A stretch of DNA of 64,000 bases from Candidatus Effluviviaceae Genus I sp. (GTDB lineage: Bacteria > Joyebacterota > Joyebacteria > Joyebacterales > Joyebacteraceae), in assembly GCA_016867725.1 (NCBI GenBank), contig VGIX01000001.1, positions 96,001 through 160,000 on the forward strand, given 5' to 3'. The notes under the pieces were generated by a model. That model saw nothing but the letters and a program-made list of their open reading frames with translations. It was not told the origin of the DNA and searched no databases. How positions within the stretch are numbered: position 1 is the stretch's first letter; each line of letters starts with the position of its first letter. The position numbers and the translations under genes were made by a program. Positions 21,737 through 31,507 of the stretch are shown one piece after another.

Positions 21737-23125
21737 CTACTCCTCCACCACGCACGAGAGGCGCTCGGCTCCGAGCCTCACCGAGCACTCGATCGGGAAG
21801 TCCGACGCGCGCGCCGTCACCACGGCGGCGTGCACGGCGCCGGCGCCCGGGATCTCGCGCCGCCTGAGCGCGACCGCCCGGCGGCCGCCCCCGGCCGTGG
21901 ACAGCGCGGCGGTCGGACGCCCGACGGCCCTCGAGGTCCGCACCACGAGCGCGAGCGGGACCGCGCCGCCCCGCCGCCGTCCCAGCGCCGCGAGCAGGAG
22001 CGACGACCCGGTCGCGGCGAGGGCGTCCGCCGTGAGGAACGCGGCGCCGAGCTCCACCGACCCGCCCTTCCGGACCGCGCGACGCCGCCCGCGCAGCATG
22101 ATCTCCGGGCCCTCGAAGTCGCTGCGGACGCTCACGGCGCTCCCGCGCCCGTCCCCGAAGAGCACGGCCATGGCGTTCCCCTCGCGCTCGTTGCGCGAGA
22201 CGAGGAACCCCGGGAAGAGGCCGAAGTGCTCGTCCTTCCAGTCTCGCCACCTCCAGCGTCGCCCGAACGCCGGCCTGTGGAAGCGCACCTTCGTGAGCTC
22301 GCCCCGGCTCGGGATCTCGACGACATTGACCGAGCCCGCCGGTCCCAGCACCGGCGTCGTCATCCTGATGCCGATGGCAAGGTCCGCCGTGTCCTTCGCC
22401 GCGTGGCCCCCGCCGGCGCCGCGGTCGTCAGCGCTCCTGGCGGGCCGGCCCGCGTAGGACAGGCGCACGAGCTCGAGGACGCCCGGGAGATCGGCCTCGA
22501 CAGCGACGGTCTTCGCGATGGTCACACCCTCGGGGGCCTTGAGCTCCCGGCGGTAGGTCGCGCGCGGGCCGTCGCCTTCCTCGCGGTCGAACGCCGCGTT
22601 CCAGATCTCCCCGGGCATGCTCCCTTCCGGCAGGAACTCCTCCGCGCCCCCGAGAAGCAGGTACTGCCCGGCCATGATGTGGACGACCGGCGCGGCGAAC
22701 CTGTCCCGGCCGTCGCGCCCGACGAGCGAGACCAGCCGGGCTCCGCGGTGCGGCTGCACGGCCGCCGAGACGAAGGCGTTCGAGAAGACGTCCTCCTCCC
22801 AGCCGTCGCAGTCCACGTCCCCCCTGAACAGGCGCGCCGCCGCGCCGGCAAGGCGCCTCGGCGCGGGGCCGTCCGGAGCCAGGAACCGCCGGCTCTCGGT
22901 CGGGTCGAGCACGAGCAGGTCCCCCCGCTTCGGCGCCCACGGCAGGACGGCCGCGCGGCGGATCTCCCCCCTCTTCCCGGTCACCGAGCCCGGGGCCTTG
23001 ACCGCCCGCACGGCCGAGCCCAGGACCTCCACGCGCAGCCTGAACGGCTGCCGCATGATGCCCCCGGCCGCCGCGGGCCTCCCCGCGGCGCGGGCATCCA
23101 GCACCTTCGCCAAGAGCCTGTGCAC
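21737..23125 (-). CDS. Protein resembling the DUF1926 beta-sandwich of GH57-type glucanotransferases, without the catalytic domain
   Basis: The 462-residue protein is not firmly recognised. The segment GDVDCDGWEEDVFSNAF followed by VQPHRGARLVSLVGRDGRDRF resembles the DUF1926 module at the C-terminus of GH57 4-alpha-glucanotransferases. A later ELKAPEGVTIAKTVAVEADLPG fits the same beta-rich fold. No glycoside hydrolase barrel or acidic catalytic pair is evident, so it may bind carbohydrate or have another role. The GTG start (23123-23125) has GGAGG five bases upstream. It directly precedes the carboxylate-amine ligase gene. Confidence 0.5.
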   Translation of the reverse strand: MHRLLAKVLDARAAGRPAAAGGIMRQPFRLRVEVLGSAVRAVKAPGSVTGKRGEIRRAAVLPWAPKRGDLLVLDPTESRRFLAPDGPAPRRLAGAAARLFRGDVDCDGWEEDVFSNAFVSAAVQPHRGARLVSLVGRDGRDRFAAPVVHIMAGQYLLLGGAEEFLPEGSMPGEIWNAAFDREEGDGPRATYRRELKAPEGVTIAKTVAVEADLPGVLELVRLSYAGRPARSADDRGAGGGHAAKDTADLAIGIRMTTPVLGPAGSVNVVEIPSRGELTKVRFHRPAFGRRWRWRDWKDEHFGLFPGFLVSRNEREGNAMAVLFGDGRGSAVSVRSDFEGPEIMLRGRRRAVRKGGSVELGAAFLTADALAATGSSLLLAALGRRRGGAVPLALVVRTSRAVGRPTAALSTAGGGRRAVALRRREIPGAGAVHAAVVTARASDFPIECSVRLGAERLSCVVEE

Positions 23126-23161
23126 AACCGCCTCCAGGCGCGACGACGAGGAGTCGCCGCC

Positions 23162-23213
23162 GAAAAAGACTGCGGGGGACCAGCGAGCCCTTGGACTCCC
23201 TGCTCCCCCGCAG
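23162..23213 (-). terminator. Intrinsic terminator after the HU gene
   Basis: On the minus strand CTGCGGGGG (23213-23205) pairs perfectly with CCCCCGCAG (23178-23170) and is followed by TCTTTTT. The loop can fold further. This is the clearest rho-independent terminator in the window, and it isolates the HU gene from the DUF1926-like gene. Confidence 0.88.
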
Positions 23214-23240
23214 AGTCAAGTACTCCCTGACGCGATCGAG

Positions 23241-23525
23241 CTACTTCACGTAGTCCTTCAGCGACTTGCCGGCGCTGAACTTCGGATAGTAGTGCGCGTC
23301 CACGTGCTTGGTCTTGTCCGTGCCCGGGATCCGCCAGTCGCGCGACGGCCTGTGCTGCGCGCTGAAGGTGCCGAAGCCGGAGAGCTGCACCCTGTCGCGC
23401 CCCTTCAGGGCCTTCGCGATGATGCCGCTGTCGGCATCGAACATCGCGTCGACGATGTCCTTCGCGGCCTTGTTCGTGAGTCCGGACCTCTTCACAACGG
23501 CCTCAATGAGCTCTGCCTTGTTCAT
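23241..23525 (-). CDS. HU/IHF-family DNA-binding protein
   Basis: This 94-residue protein begins MNKAELIEAVVKRSGLTNKAA and has GRDRVQLSGFGTFS, the conserved core of HU. The DNA-binding arm is altered: HRPSRDWRIPGTDKTKHVDAHYYPKFSAGK replaces the usual RxGRNPxTG and IPA motif, so DNA contacts may differ from classical HU. It is a single-gene unit with its own promoter and a strong terminator. It probably acts as a nucleoid architectural protein. Confidence 0.94.
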   Translation of the reverse strand: MNKAELIEAVVKRSGLTNKAAKDIVDAMFDADSGIIAKALKGRDRVQLSGFGTFSAQHRPSRDWRIPGTDKTKHVDAHYYPKFSAGKSLKDYVK

Positions 23526-23591
23526 CCCGAACCCCCTCCTAGGCTGTGGCCTCCTGCCAAGAAGCTCCCTGCTGCCCCGGATTTGCGCGAC

Positions 23592-23620
23592 ACGCTACAG
23601 CACACCCCGCAACCTGTCAA
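23592..23620 (-). promoter_or_regulatory. Sigma70-like promoter of the HU gene
   Basis: The -35 TTGACA (23620-23615) and -10 TAGCGT (23597-23592) have a 17-bp spacer on the minus strand. The 5' untranslated region would be about 60 nt and contains a GGAGG-type ribosome site before the ATG. Confidence 0.6.
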
Positions 23621-23635
23621 TAGGATAATCCTGAA

Positions 23636-23655
23636 AGGCCCCAGCCCGTGGGCCT
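23636..23655 (-). terminator. Possible weak terminator after lptD
   Basis: AGGCCC and GGGCCT pair perfectly (six pairs, eight-base loop) and are followed by TTTC on the minus strand, about 90 bp after the lptD stop. The T-run is short. The rest of the 222-bp gap holds the HU promoter and no gene. Confidence 0.35.
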
Positions 23656-23747
23656 GGTAGCGCGACCGCCTCCGGAACGCCCTGCGGGCGGCGTCCGGTG
23701 AGCCCCGCCCGGGGCCCGTGTCCCGCGCTCCAGGCCGCCGCCGCCCG

Positions 23748-26700
23748 TCAGTTCACCCTTCTGTAGATGGTCTTCCGCCCGGTCTCGAGCTGCACGTCAG
23801 GAAGCGCCTTGATGTTGATGCGGAAGTAGTACTGCCACTCCCCGGCGTAGTAGCGGCGGACGAACTGGGCCTCCCAGCAGTGGAGATCGCGGTGGATGAC
23901 GTACTCCTGGCTGGCCACCTCGCGCTCCCTGAGGTCGTAATGGACGGTCCAGTTGACCCGCCACTTCGCGGTCGGGGACAGCGCGACCGTCGCGTCTGCC
24001 CAGTAGGTCTCGTTGCCGGGGGCCGCTCCACGCGAGTACCTGAAGGCAAGAGAGGCGTCCCACGGACGCCGCGCCGGCGCGTCGGCGACCGACCGCGACG
24101 CGACCGCCCTCCTGAGCTCGTCGAGCGGGTCTCCGCTCCCGGCCGGCCCGCCGAGATCGCCCGCCGCGGCGTCGCTCCGCTCGCCGCGCAAACTCACGGA
24201 GGCCGTGATGCTCGATCCGCCCAGCCTGCCCGTGTACGGGTCGTGCCGCGCGTCCCAGCTCAACGACACGGCGTCCCCGGGCCGCATCTCGGCGCGCGAC
24301 ACGATGTCCGCCCAGGGCTCGTCGTCCGCGCGGAGGTCGTAGGCGCTGGACACCGAGAAGCGCAGGAAGTTGTCGAGCTTGCGGACCTCGCCGCCCGCCC
24401 GCTTGAGTTTGAGCTGGAGCTTGTTGACGAGCGACACGCTCACGGCCTCTCGGGCGCGCGGCGTGCTCCCGAAGCCGCCGAAGCTGTAGAACCGGTCCAC
24501 GCCGTCGTCGAAGTACCGCGCGAACTCCGGGGTCCACGAGTACGTCGCCGACGGCTCGATGATGTGCCGGACGCCCTCCAGAGGCCCGACGCGCGGGAAG
24601 AACGTCCCGTAGATCGCGGTCGAGGCCGACACGCCCGCCCCGTACGTGAGCCTCGACGGGAAGCGGTTGCCCAGCTTGTCCCGGTCGTACCAGGCCTGCG
24701 CGACGGAAGCGTGGGGCGAGACCGTGAGCCACCCGAGGAGCTTCCCGGGCGCCCGGAGGCTCAGGCCGAGCCCGGCCGCCTGGCGGGACGTGGCCCCGCC
24801 GTCGGTGCGCGACCTGTCGTTCACCGCCCTGGCGTCCCAGCTGTAGGACACCTTCCCGAGCAGGCCGCGGAGGCCCCCCGTCCCCTCGGGAACGCTCAGG
24901 AGCGGCCTCTGGCTTCCCGAGACGTCGATCTTCGGAAGGAGCTCCGACACCGTTCCGAGGTCCAGCTCCTCGCGGCGGTCCAGCGTGACGCCGGTCGAGA
25001 GCCCGCTCCACCGCCCCCGCACCCACAGCTGCGAGCGCAGGCTCCTGTTCAGGCTCTCCTGGATGGACTGGTTGGCGTCGGTCGCGTACGAGGCGTCGCT
25101 TCGGAAGTCGCCCGAGGCGCCGGCGGTCCAGTTCCTCCCCAGCTCCTGCTTGTGATCGAGTGTGAGGTCCCAGCGCCGCCGCCCGGCGAGCGTCTCCTGC
25201 ATGAACGAGGTCCTGACCGAGCCGGACAGGACGTACCGCAGGGCGTACCGCGCCTCGAGGTGTGCGATCCAGCGGGCCTGGTCGTAGTAGTCCGCCCATG
25301 CCATCGCGTCCCAGTAGTCGTTGGGCGCCCAGTAGTAGCCGAAGTTGCGGATGAACCTCCCCCGCTCCTCCGAAGCGCCGAACTCGATCTGCGGGATGAG
25401 GAACCCCGACTGCCGACCCTTGCGGATCGGGAAGACGTAGAACGGCAGCGCGAGCACCGGCAGGCGCCCGATGTGCAGGACCACCGGGCGCGCGATGACC
25501 TTGTCGTTGAGGTGGATCTTCATCTTGCGGGACGTGAGGTGGTAGTGCGGCTCGCTGGCGGAGCACGTCGTGTACGAGCCGCCACGCACCCTGAGCGACC
25601 CGTCGGCGTCCCGCTCGATGCGGTCGCCGAAGCAGAGGCCGTCCTCGAACGTCGTCGCGCCCCCGTCGATGGACCCGGTCTTGGCGCCGAGGTCGTACCA
25701 CAGCCCGCTCCCGATGAGCCGCTCGCCCGCGTCCGTGAAGTCGGGGTTGCCGGACGCGGTCAGCACCTCGCTGTCGGGGTCGAAAACGACCTCCTCGGCA
25801 CGCAGGACGGTGCCCTGGTACTCCACGGTCGCGCCGTCGGCGAGCACGATCCTGTTGTCCGGCACGTGGTAGGTGATCTCAGAGGCCCGGTAGTCCACCG
25901 TCTCGAGCTCGGCCGGCGGGGTCGCGGGCGGGACGCCGGACGCGTCCTCGCCGGGCACGGGCGCAGGGGGGACCTGGCGCCCGCCCTCCGGCGGGAAGAC
26001 GTAGGAGCCGACCGCGCTGCCCCTGAAGACGGCCCGCTCGATCTTCCCGTCGGCGAAGGCCACGGTGAGCTCGCGCGCCGCCACGGTGTTGCGCTTCCCG
26101 GACGAGCCGATGGAGTGCTCGCTCTGCGCGCGGCCGCGGACGACGGTGAGGACCGGGTCGCCGCCTTCGAAGAACATCGTGAGGCTGTCGCCGGCCACGC
26201 GTCCCCACTCGGGTTCGTCCTCGGGAGACTCAGGCTCGATCCGGTACGTCGCCGCGGCCCGCCCAGTGACCCTCACCCTCGAGAGCGTGCCGTCCGGCGC
26301 GGCCACGAAGATCCGCTCGCCGGTGAGCTGGTCCCGCTCCCTCGAGACGAAGGGGTCCCCCTCGAGGAACGTCACCTCGTCGTCGAGGAAGAGCGTTGCC
26401 GCCCGCGCGCCCGCCTTCACGTCCTCGCGCACGATCGCCACGGCGCCGAACGCGCGGAGCTCGCTCCTCTCCCGCGAGAGCTCGATGACGTCGGCGCGCA
26501 CCGTGAGGTCGAGCTCGCCCTCGTCCGTGGTCGTCGTGATCACCGGCTCGCCCGACGCTCTGACCTCCGAGCGATCGAAGTCGTACACGATGCGCTCGGC
26601 GGAGAGCTCCGACGACCCGTCGGCGTCCACGGCGACGGCGTCGCCGACGCAGACGGCCACGCGTTCGGCGCGGAAGAACCGGATCCGCCGCGCCGTGACC

Positions 26701-27137
26701 GTGGCCGACGTGTCCGCGTAGGACGCTCTGCCCGACAGGGTGACGACGTCCGAGTCCCGGTGGTAGCGGAGCGTCTCGGCCGCGACCGCCGCGCCGTCGT
26801 CCTCGCCGCTCACGCCGCCGTAGAGCAGGAACTCGCGCAGCGACTCACGGTAGACGCCGCGGCGGCCGACGAGCCGCGCGCCCTCCCGCTCGAGCACGAC
26901 GCTGCCCTCGAAGAGCGCGATCCTGCCCCCGGGCCCCTCGCTCGCCTCGAACGCGTCGGAGCGGACCGTGAGACCGTCCCCCGACGGCCACAGCGGGAGG
27001 GCGCGCGGCCCCGGCGCGGCCGCAGGCCGCGCCGCCGCGGTGTCCGCGGCGTCGGCCGCCGCCGGCACGCCCGGCTCCGCCTGCGTCAGAGCGACGACGG
27101 CGAGCGCGCGAAGAACGAAGGTGATGGCAAACGGCAT
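23748..27137 (-). CDS. lptD: LPS-assembly protein LptD with an extended N-terminal OstA region
   Basis: This 1129-residue outer-membrane protein would insert LPS into the outer leaflet. A signal peptide leads into several LptA/OstA-type beta-repeats (about residues 55-500). The conserved transition has Cys502, GGSYTTC with Cys525, and PHYHLTSRKMKIHLNDKVIARPVV written in part here as HYHLTSRKMKI. A long beta-barrel region (about 550-1129) ends in the aromatic-rich strands typical of porins. The protein is much longer than enterobacterial LptD because of the N-terminal part. It is the last gene of a long operon, 30 bp after the ROK kinase gene. Confidence 0.92.
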   Translation of the reverse strand: MPFAITFVLRALAVVALTQAEPGVPAAADAADTAAARPAAAPGPRALPLWPSGDGLTVRSDAFEASEGPGGRIALFEGSVVLEREGARLVGRRGVYRESLREFLLYGGVSGEDDGAAVAAETLRYHRDSDVVTLSGRASYADTSATVTARRIRFFRAERVAVCVGDAVAVDADGSSELSAERIVYDFDRSEVRASGEPVITTTTDEGELDLTVRADVIELSRERSELRAFGAVAIVREDVKAGARAATLFLDDEVTFLEGDPFVSRERDQLTGERIFVAAPDGTLSRVRVTGRAAATYRIEPESPEDEPEWGRVAGDSLTMFFEGGDPVLTVVRGRAQSEHSIGSSGKRNTVAARELTVAFADGKIERAVFRGSAVGSYVFPPEGGRQVPPAPVPGEDASGVPPATPPAELETVDYRASEITYHVPDNRIVLADGATVEYQGTVLRAEEVVFDPDSEVLTASGNPDFTDAGERLIGSGLWYDLGAKTGSIDGGATTFEDGLCFGDRIERDADGSLRVRGGSYTTCSASEPHYHLTSRKMKIHLNDKVIARPVVLHIGRLPVLALPFYVFPIRKGRQSGFLIPQIEFGASEERGRFIRNFGYYWAPNDYWDAMAWADYYDQARWIAHLEARYALRYVLSGSVRTSFMQETLAGRRRWDLTLDHKQELGRNWTAGASGDFRSDASYATDANQSIQESLNRSLRSQLWVRGRWSGLSTGVTLDRREELDLGTVSELLPKIDVSGSQRPLLSVPEGTGGLRGLLGKVSYSWDARAVNDRSRTDGGATSRQAAGLGLSLRAPGKLLGWLTVSPHASVAQAWYDRDKLGNRFPSRLTYGAGVSASTAIYGTFFPRVGPLEGVRHIIEPSATYSWTPEFARYFDDGVDRFYSFGGFGSTPRAREAVSVSLVNKLQLKLKRAGGEVRKLDNFLRFSVSSAYDLRADDEPWADIVSRAEMRPGDAVSLSWDARHDPYTGRLGGSSITASVSLRGERSDAAAGDLGGPAGSGDPLDELRRAVASRSVADAPARRPWDASLAFRYSRGAAPGNETYWADATVALSPTAKWRVNWTVHYDLREREVASQEYVIHRDLHCWEAQFVRRYYAGEWQYYFRINIKALPDVQLETGRKTIYRRVN

Positions 27138-27167
27138 AGTGAAGACCCGTCGGCGCGGAGGCCCGCG

Positions 27168-28121
27168 TCAGGCGGGCGTCCGGAAGTGGTGTGCGGCGAG
27201 CAGCGCGGCGCCCACGACGCCGGCCGTCTCCCCGAGGAGAGCCGGCACGACCTTCGGGAGCCGCCACGGAGGGCCGGCGACGCGCGCCGCCATCTCCGTC
27301 CGCGCGGGCGAAAGGAGGCTCTCCCCGGCCGACGCGACGCCGCCGCCGATGACGATGACCTCGAGGTCCAGGATCTCGACGAGGTTCGCAAGCCCCACGC
27401 CAAGGAGGCGCCCGGTCTCCTCCATCACGCCCAGGGCGGCGGCGTCGCCGCCCGCCGCGGCCTGGCCGACGTCCTTCGCGGTCAGCGCCCCGGCGCGCGC
27501 CGCGGCGGCCAGCGCCGACGACCCGCCGCGCGCGCGCTCCGCCGCCCGCGCCACGATGGCGTCCGCGCTCACGAGCCGCTCGAGGCACCCCGTGCCCCCG
27601 CACGCGCACGCCGGCCCGTCGAGGTCGATCGTCGCGTGCCCCACCTCGCCGGCGAAGCCGTGCGACCCGCGGTACAGCCGGCCGCCCAGGATGAGACCGC
27701 CGCCGACCCCGGTCCCGATCGTGAGCACGGCGGCATTCCCGGCTCCGCGCGCCGCCCCGGCCCGGTGCTCCGCGTACGCCGCGGCGTTCGCGTCGTTCTC
27801 CACGAGCGTCCGCGCGCCCAGCGCCTCGGACAGCAGACGCGCGAGCTCGACGTCCCGCCACGACGGCAGGTTCGGCGACAGGCGGACGACGCCCCGCGCG
27901 CCGTCCACGAGGCCCGCGCAGCCGACGCCGCACGCGTTCGGCCGCGCTTCCCCGCCGGGCCGCTCGAGCTCCTCGACGAGGCCCGCCGCGGCCGCGACGG
28001 CGTCGGCGGGGTCCCCGCCGGACCATGCCCTGAGCAGGAAGGCGGCGACTGTCCCCTCGTCGGAAACGAGCGCCGCCTTCACGTTCGTGCCGCCGATGTC
28101 GATGCCCAGGCAGTGCGGCAA
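27168..28121 (-). CDS. ROK-family sugar kinase (glucokinase-like)
   Basis: This 317-residue protein has the ATP-binding DIGGTNVKAAL, the sugar-binding ENDANAAAYAEH, the phosphate loop LTIGTGVGGGLILGG, GEVGHATID, and the ROK zinc motif CACGGTGCLE. The intact catalytic Asp is within ENDAN. It probably phosphorylates glucose or another hexose. It lies six bp after an ABC-transporter ATPase gene of the sugar-uptake type, so a role in sugar use is plausible. No DNA-binding domain is present, so it is an enzyme rather than a ROK repressor. Confidence 0.93.
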   Translation of the reverse strand: MPHCLGIDIGGTNVKAALVSDEGTVAAFLLRAWSGGDPADAVAAAAGLVEELERPGGEARPNACGVGCAGLVDGARGVVRLSPNLPSWRDVELARLLSEALGARTLVENDANAAAYAEHRAGAARGAGNAAVLTIGTGVGGGLILGGRLYRGSHGFAGEVGHATIDLDGPACACGGTGCLERLVSADAIVARAAERARGGSSALAAAARAGALTAKDVGQAAAGGDAAALGVMEETGRLLGVGLANLVEILDLEVIVIGGGVASAGESLLSPARTEMAARVAGPPWRLPKVVPALLGETAGVVGAALLAAHHFRTPA

Positions 28122-28127
28122 GGCTGC

Positions 28128-29246
<1,119 letters not shown>

Positions 29247-29266
29247 CGGAACCTCCAGAACCCGGC

Positions 29267-30583
29267 TCACGCCTCCGCCGGCCGGCCGACTCCCAGGCTC
29301 GTGAGAACGTCGCCGACAGTGTAGTGCGAACCCGTGACCAGGACAAGGTCGCCCTCCCGCGCCTCGTCGAGCGCGCTCCTGAGCGCCGCCCCCGCCGAGG
29401 GGACCACGCGGGCCGGGATGCCGAGTTCGCCGGCGGCCGCCGCGACGTCCTCGGGCGCCGCGGCGCGCGGCGTGGACGGGCGCATGGCCACGAGGCTGTC
29501 CGTGATGTCCGCGAGCGCGCCGAGGAACCCCCGCGCGTCCTTGTCCGCCATGATCCCCAGCACGACGATGAGGCGGTCGAAGTCGAACACCTCGTCGACC
29601 GCCGCCGCGAGCGCGGCCGCCGCGTCGGGATTGTGCGCGACGTCGGCGACGACCGTGGGCCGTCGCTCGAGGATCTGCAGCCTCCCGAGGACGCCGGCGT
29701 CCGACAGGCCGCGACGCAGCGCGGCCTCGGACAGGCGGAAGGCCCCGAGGCCGGCAAGCTCGTGGAGGGCGACGAGCGCGGCCCGCGCGTTCGCGATCTG
29801 ATGCCTCCCGAGCATCGACACGCGGAGCGACTCGTACCGCGTCCCCAGGCACTCGACGTCGAAGACGCTCCCGTTCGCCCCGACGCGCGCCTCGCCCAGG
29901 CGCGACGCGGCCGCGATGTCCACGAGGCGCGCCCGCCTCGCCGCGGCCGCGCCGCGGATGACGTCCAGCGCGTCGCCCTCCGCGCCGCAGACGACGACGC
30001 CCCCGTCGCGGACGATGCCGGCCTTCTCCGCCGCGATCGACGCGAGGCTGCCCCCGAGGACGTCGGTGTGGTCCAGCGCGATCCTCGTGATGACCGACAG
30101 GGCGGAATCGAGCGCGTTCGTCGCGTCGAGCCGCCCGCCGAGACCGACCTCCGCGACCACCAGGTCCGCGCCCCGCTCGGCGAAGTGCACGGCGGCCGCC
30201 GCGGTCACGATCTCGAAGAAGGTCGCCTCGATCTCGTCGGCGGCAGGCTTGAGCCGCTCGACGATCTCGAGGACGGTCGGAGGCGGTATCGGCGCGCCGT
30301 CCACCGTGATGCGCTCGGTGAAGTCCACGACGTGGGGCGAGGTGTACAGGCCCGTGCGCAGCCCGTGCTCGGTGAGCACGCGGGCGATCATGGTGGAGGT
30401 GGAGCCCTTCCCGTTCGTCCCGGCGACGTGGACGATGCGGAACGCGCGGTCCGGCCGACCCGCCGCCTCGAGCAGCCTCTCGACCCGCTCGAGGCCCGGC
30501 TTCATCACGAAGCGGTGGCGGGCGAAGAGCCAGTCGAGGCACGAGCGGTAGCTGTCAAAGGCCCTGCCGTCGCGCTTGGTCAA
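29267..30583 (-). CDS. folC: Folylpolyglutamate synthase / dihydrofolate synthase
   Basis: This ligase of about 438 residues adds glutamate to folates. It has the P-loop VAGTNGKGSTS, YTSPHVVDFTERI, VVAEVGLGGRLDATNA, LDHTDVLGG with EKAGI, and VADVAHNPDA near the C-terminal domain. The start is uncertain: TTG at 30581-30583 is well placed after a GGAGG, whereas the ATG at 30587-30589 abuts that GGAGG and an ATG at 30613 has no ribosome site. All options overlap the end of accD. Confidence 0.93.
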   Translation of the reverse strand: MTKRDGRAFDSYRSCLDWLFARHRFVMKPGLERVERLLEAAGRPDRAFRIVHVAGTNGKGSTSTMIARVLTEHGLRTGLYTSPHVVDFTERITVDGAPIPPPTVLEIVERLKPAADEIEATFFEIVTAAAAVHFAERGADLVVAEVGLGGRLDATNALDSALSVITRIALDHTDVLGGSLASIAAEKAGIVRDGGVVVCGAEGDALDVIRGAAAARRARLVDIAAASRLGEARVGANGSVFDVECLGTRYESLRVSMLGRHQIANARAALVALHELAGLGAFRLSEAALRRGLSDAGVLGRLQILERRPTVVADVAHNPDAAAALAAAVDEVFDFDRLIVVLGIMADKDARGFLGALADITDSLVAMRPSTPRAAAPEDVAAAAGELGIPARVVPSAGAALRSALDEAREGDLVLVTGSHYTVGDVLTSLGVGRPAEA

Positions 30584-31457
30584 GCGCATCCTCCGCGCGG
30601 TCGCGCCCCTCATCGGCGAAGAAGGCGAGCACTCTCGATACGGTCCGCTTGAGGTCCTTGCGGCGCACGACCATGTCCACCATGCCGTGCGAGAGCATGA
30701 ACTCGGCCCGCTGGAAGCCGCCGGGCAGGTCCTGCTTGATCGTCTGCTGGATGACCCTCGGGCCGGCGAAGCCGATGAGCGCGCCGGGCTCGGCGATGAT
30801 GATGTCGCCGAGCGAGGCGAAGCTCGCGGTCACTCCGCCGGTGGTCGGGTGGGCCTGGATGGCGATGTGCAGAAGCCCCTCCTCGTGCAGCCTCGCGAGC
30901 ATGGCGCTCGTCTTCGCCATCTGCATGAGCGAGAAGATACCCTCCTGCATCCGCGCTCCGCCCGTGCTCGAGACCGTGACGAGCGGCACGCGCTCTTCGA
31001 TGGCCATGCGCGTGAGCCGCGCGATCTTCTCGCCCATCACGGAGCCCATGCTCCCGCCGAGGAACGCGAACTCGAGGAGCGCGAGCATGGCGAGATGCCC
31101 GTCGATCCTGCCGCTCCCGGTGTGCACGGCCTCGTTGAGCCCGGACTTGCGCTTCGCCGCGTCGAGCCGGTCGGAGTATCGCTTGGAGTCGACGAAGCCC
31201 AACGGGTCCGTGGGCTCGATCCCCGAGAGAAGCTCAACGAAGCTCCCCTCGTCCACCAGGAGGTCGCGGTACTGCTCCGCGCCGATCTGGAAGTGATAGC
31301 CGCACCGGGCGCAGGTCCACAGGCCGCGCTCGAGCTCCTTGTGGTAGATGATCTCGCCGCACCCCTCGCACTTGCGCCACAGGCCGTCGGGCACCTCGCG
31401 CCTGGGCGCTTCCTTGATGGCGGGCTTCCTTCGCTTGAGCCACGGCACCTGGTCCAT
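30555..31457 (-). CDS. accD: Acetyl-CoA carboxylase carboxyltransferase subunit beta
   Basis: This 300-residue protein carries the AccD zinc ribbon (CEGCG and CARCG, residues about 30-53) and carboxyltransferase motifs FLGGSMGSVMGEKI, STGGARMQEGI and HPTTGGVTASFA. It works with AccA to make malonyl-CoA for fatty acids; accA is not in the window. The ATG at 31455-31457 has GGAGGGG upstream. The accD-folC order is widespread in bacteria. It follows the PNP gene by 50 bp. Confidence 0.97.
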   Translation of the reverse strand: MDQVPWLKRRKPAIKEAPRREVPDGLWRKCEGCGEIIYHKELERGLWTCARCGYHFQIGAEQYRDLLVDEGSFVELLSGIEPTDPLGFVDSKRYSDRLDAAKRKSGLNEAVHTGSGRIDGHLAMLALLEFAFLGGSMGSVMGEKIARLTRMAIEERVPLVTVSSTGGARMQEGIFSLMQMAKTSAMLARLHEEGLLHIAIQAHPTTGGVTASFASLGDIIIAEPGALIGFAGPRVIQQTIKQDLPGGFQRAEFMLSHGMVDMVVRRKDLKRTVSRVLAFFADEGRDRAEDALDQARRQGL

Positions 31458-31507
31458 AGCCCCTCCGGGAACGAGTCGGATCGCCGCGCACGCGGGCGCC
31501 TCGGCGA

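Noticed and set aside
27168-28121. ROK protein as a transcriptional repressor
   Set aside because: It starts directly at the ATP-binding motif with no helix-turn-helix region and retains the catalytic Asp, so it is a kinase.
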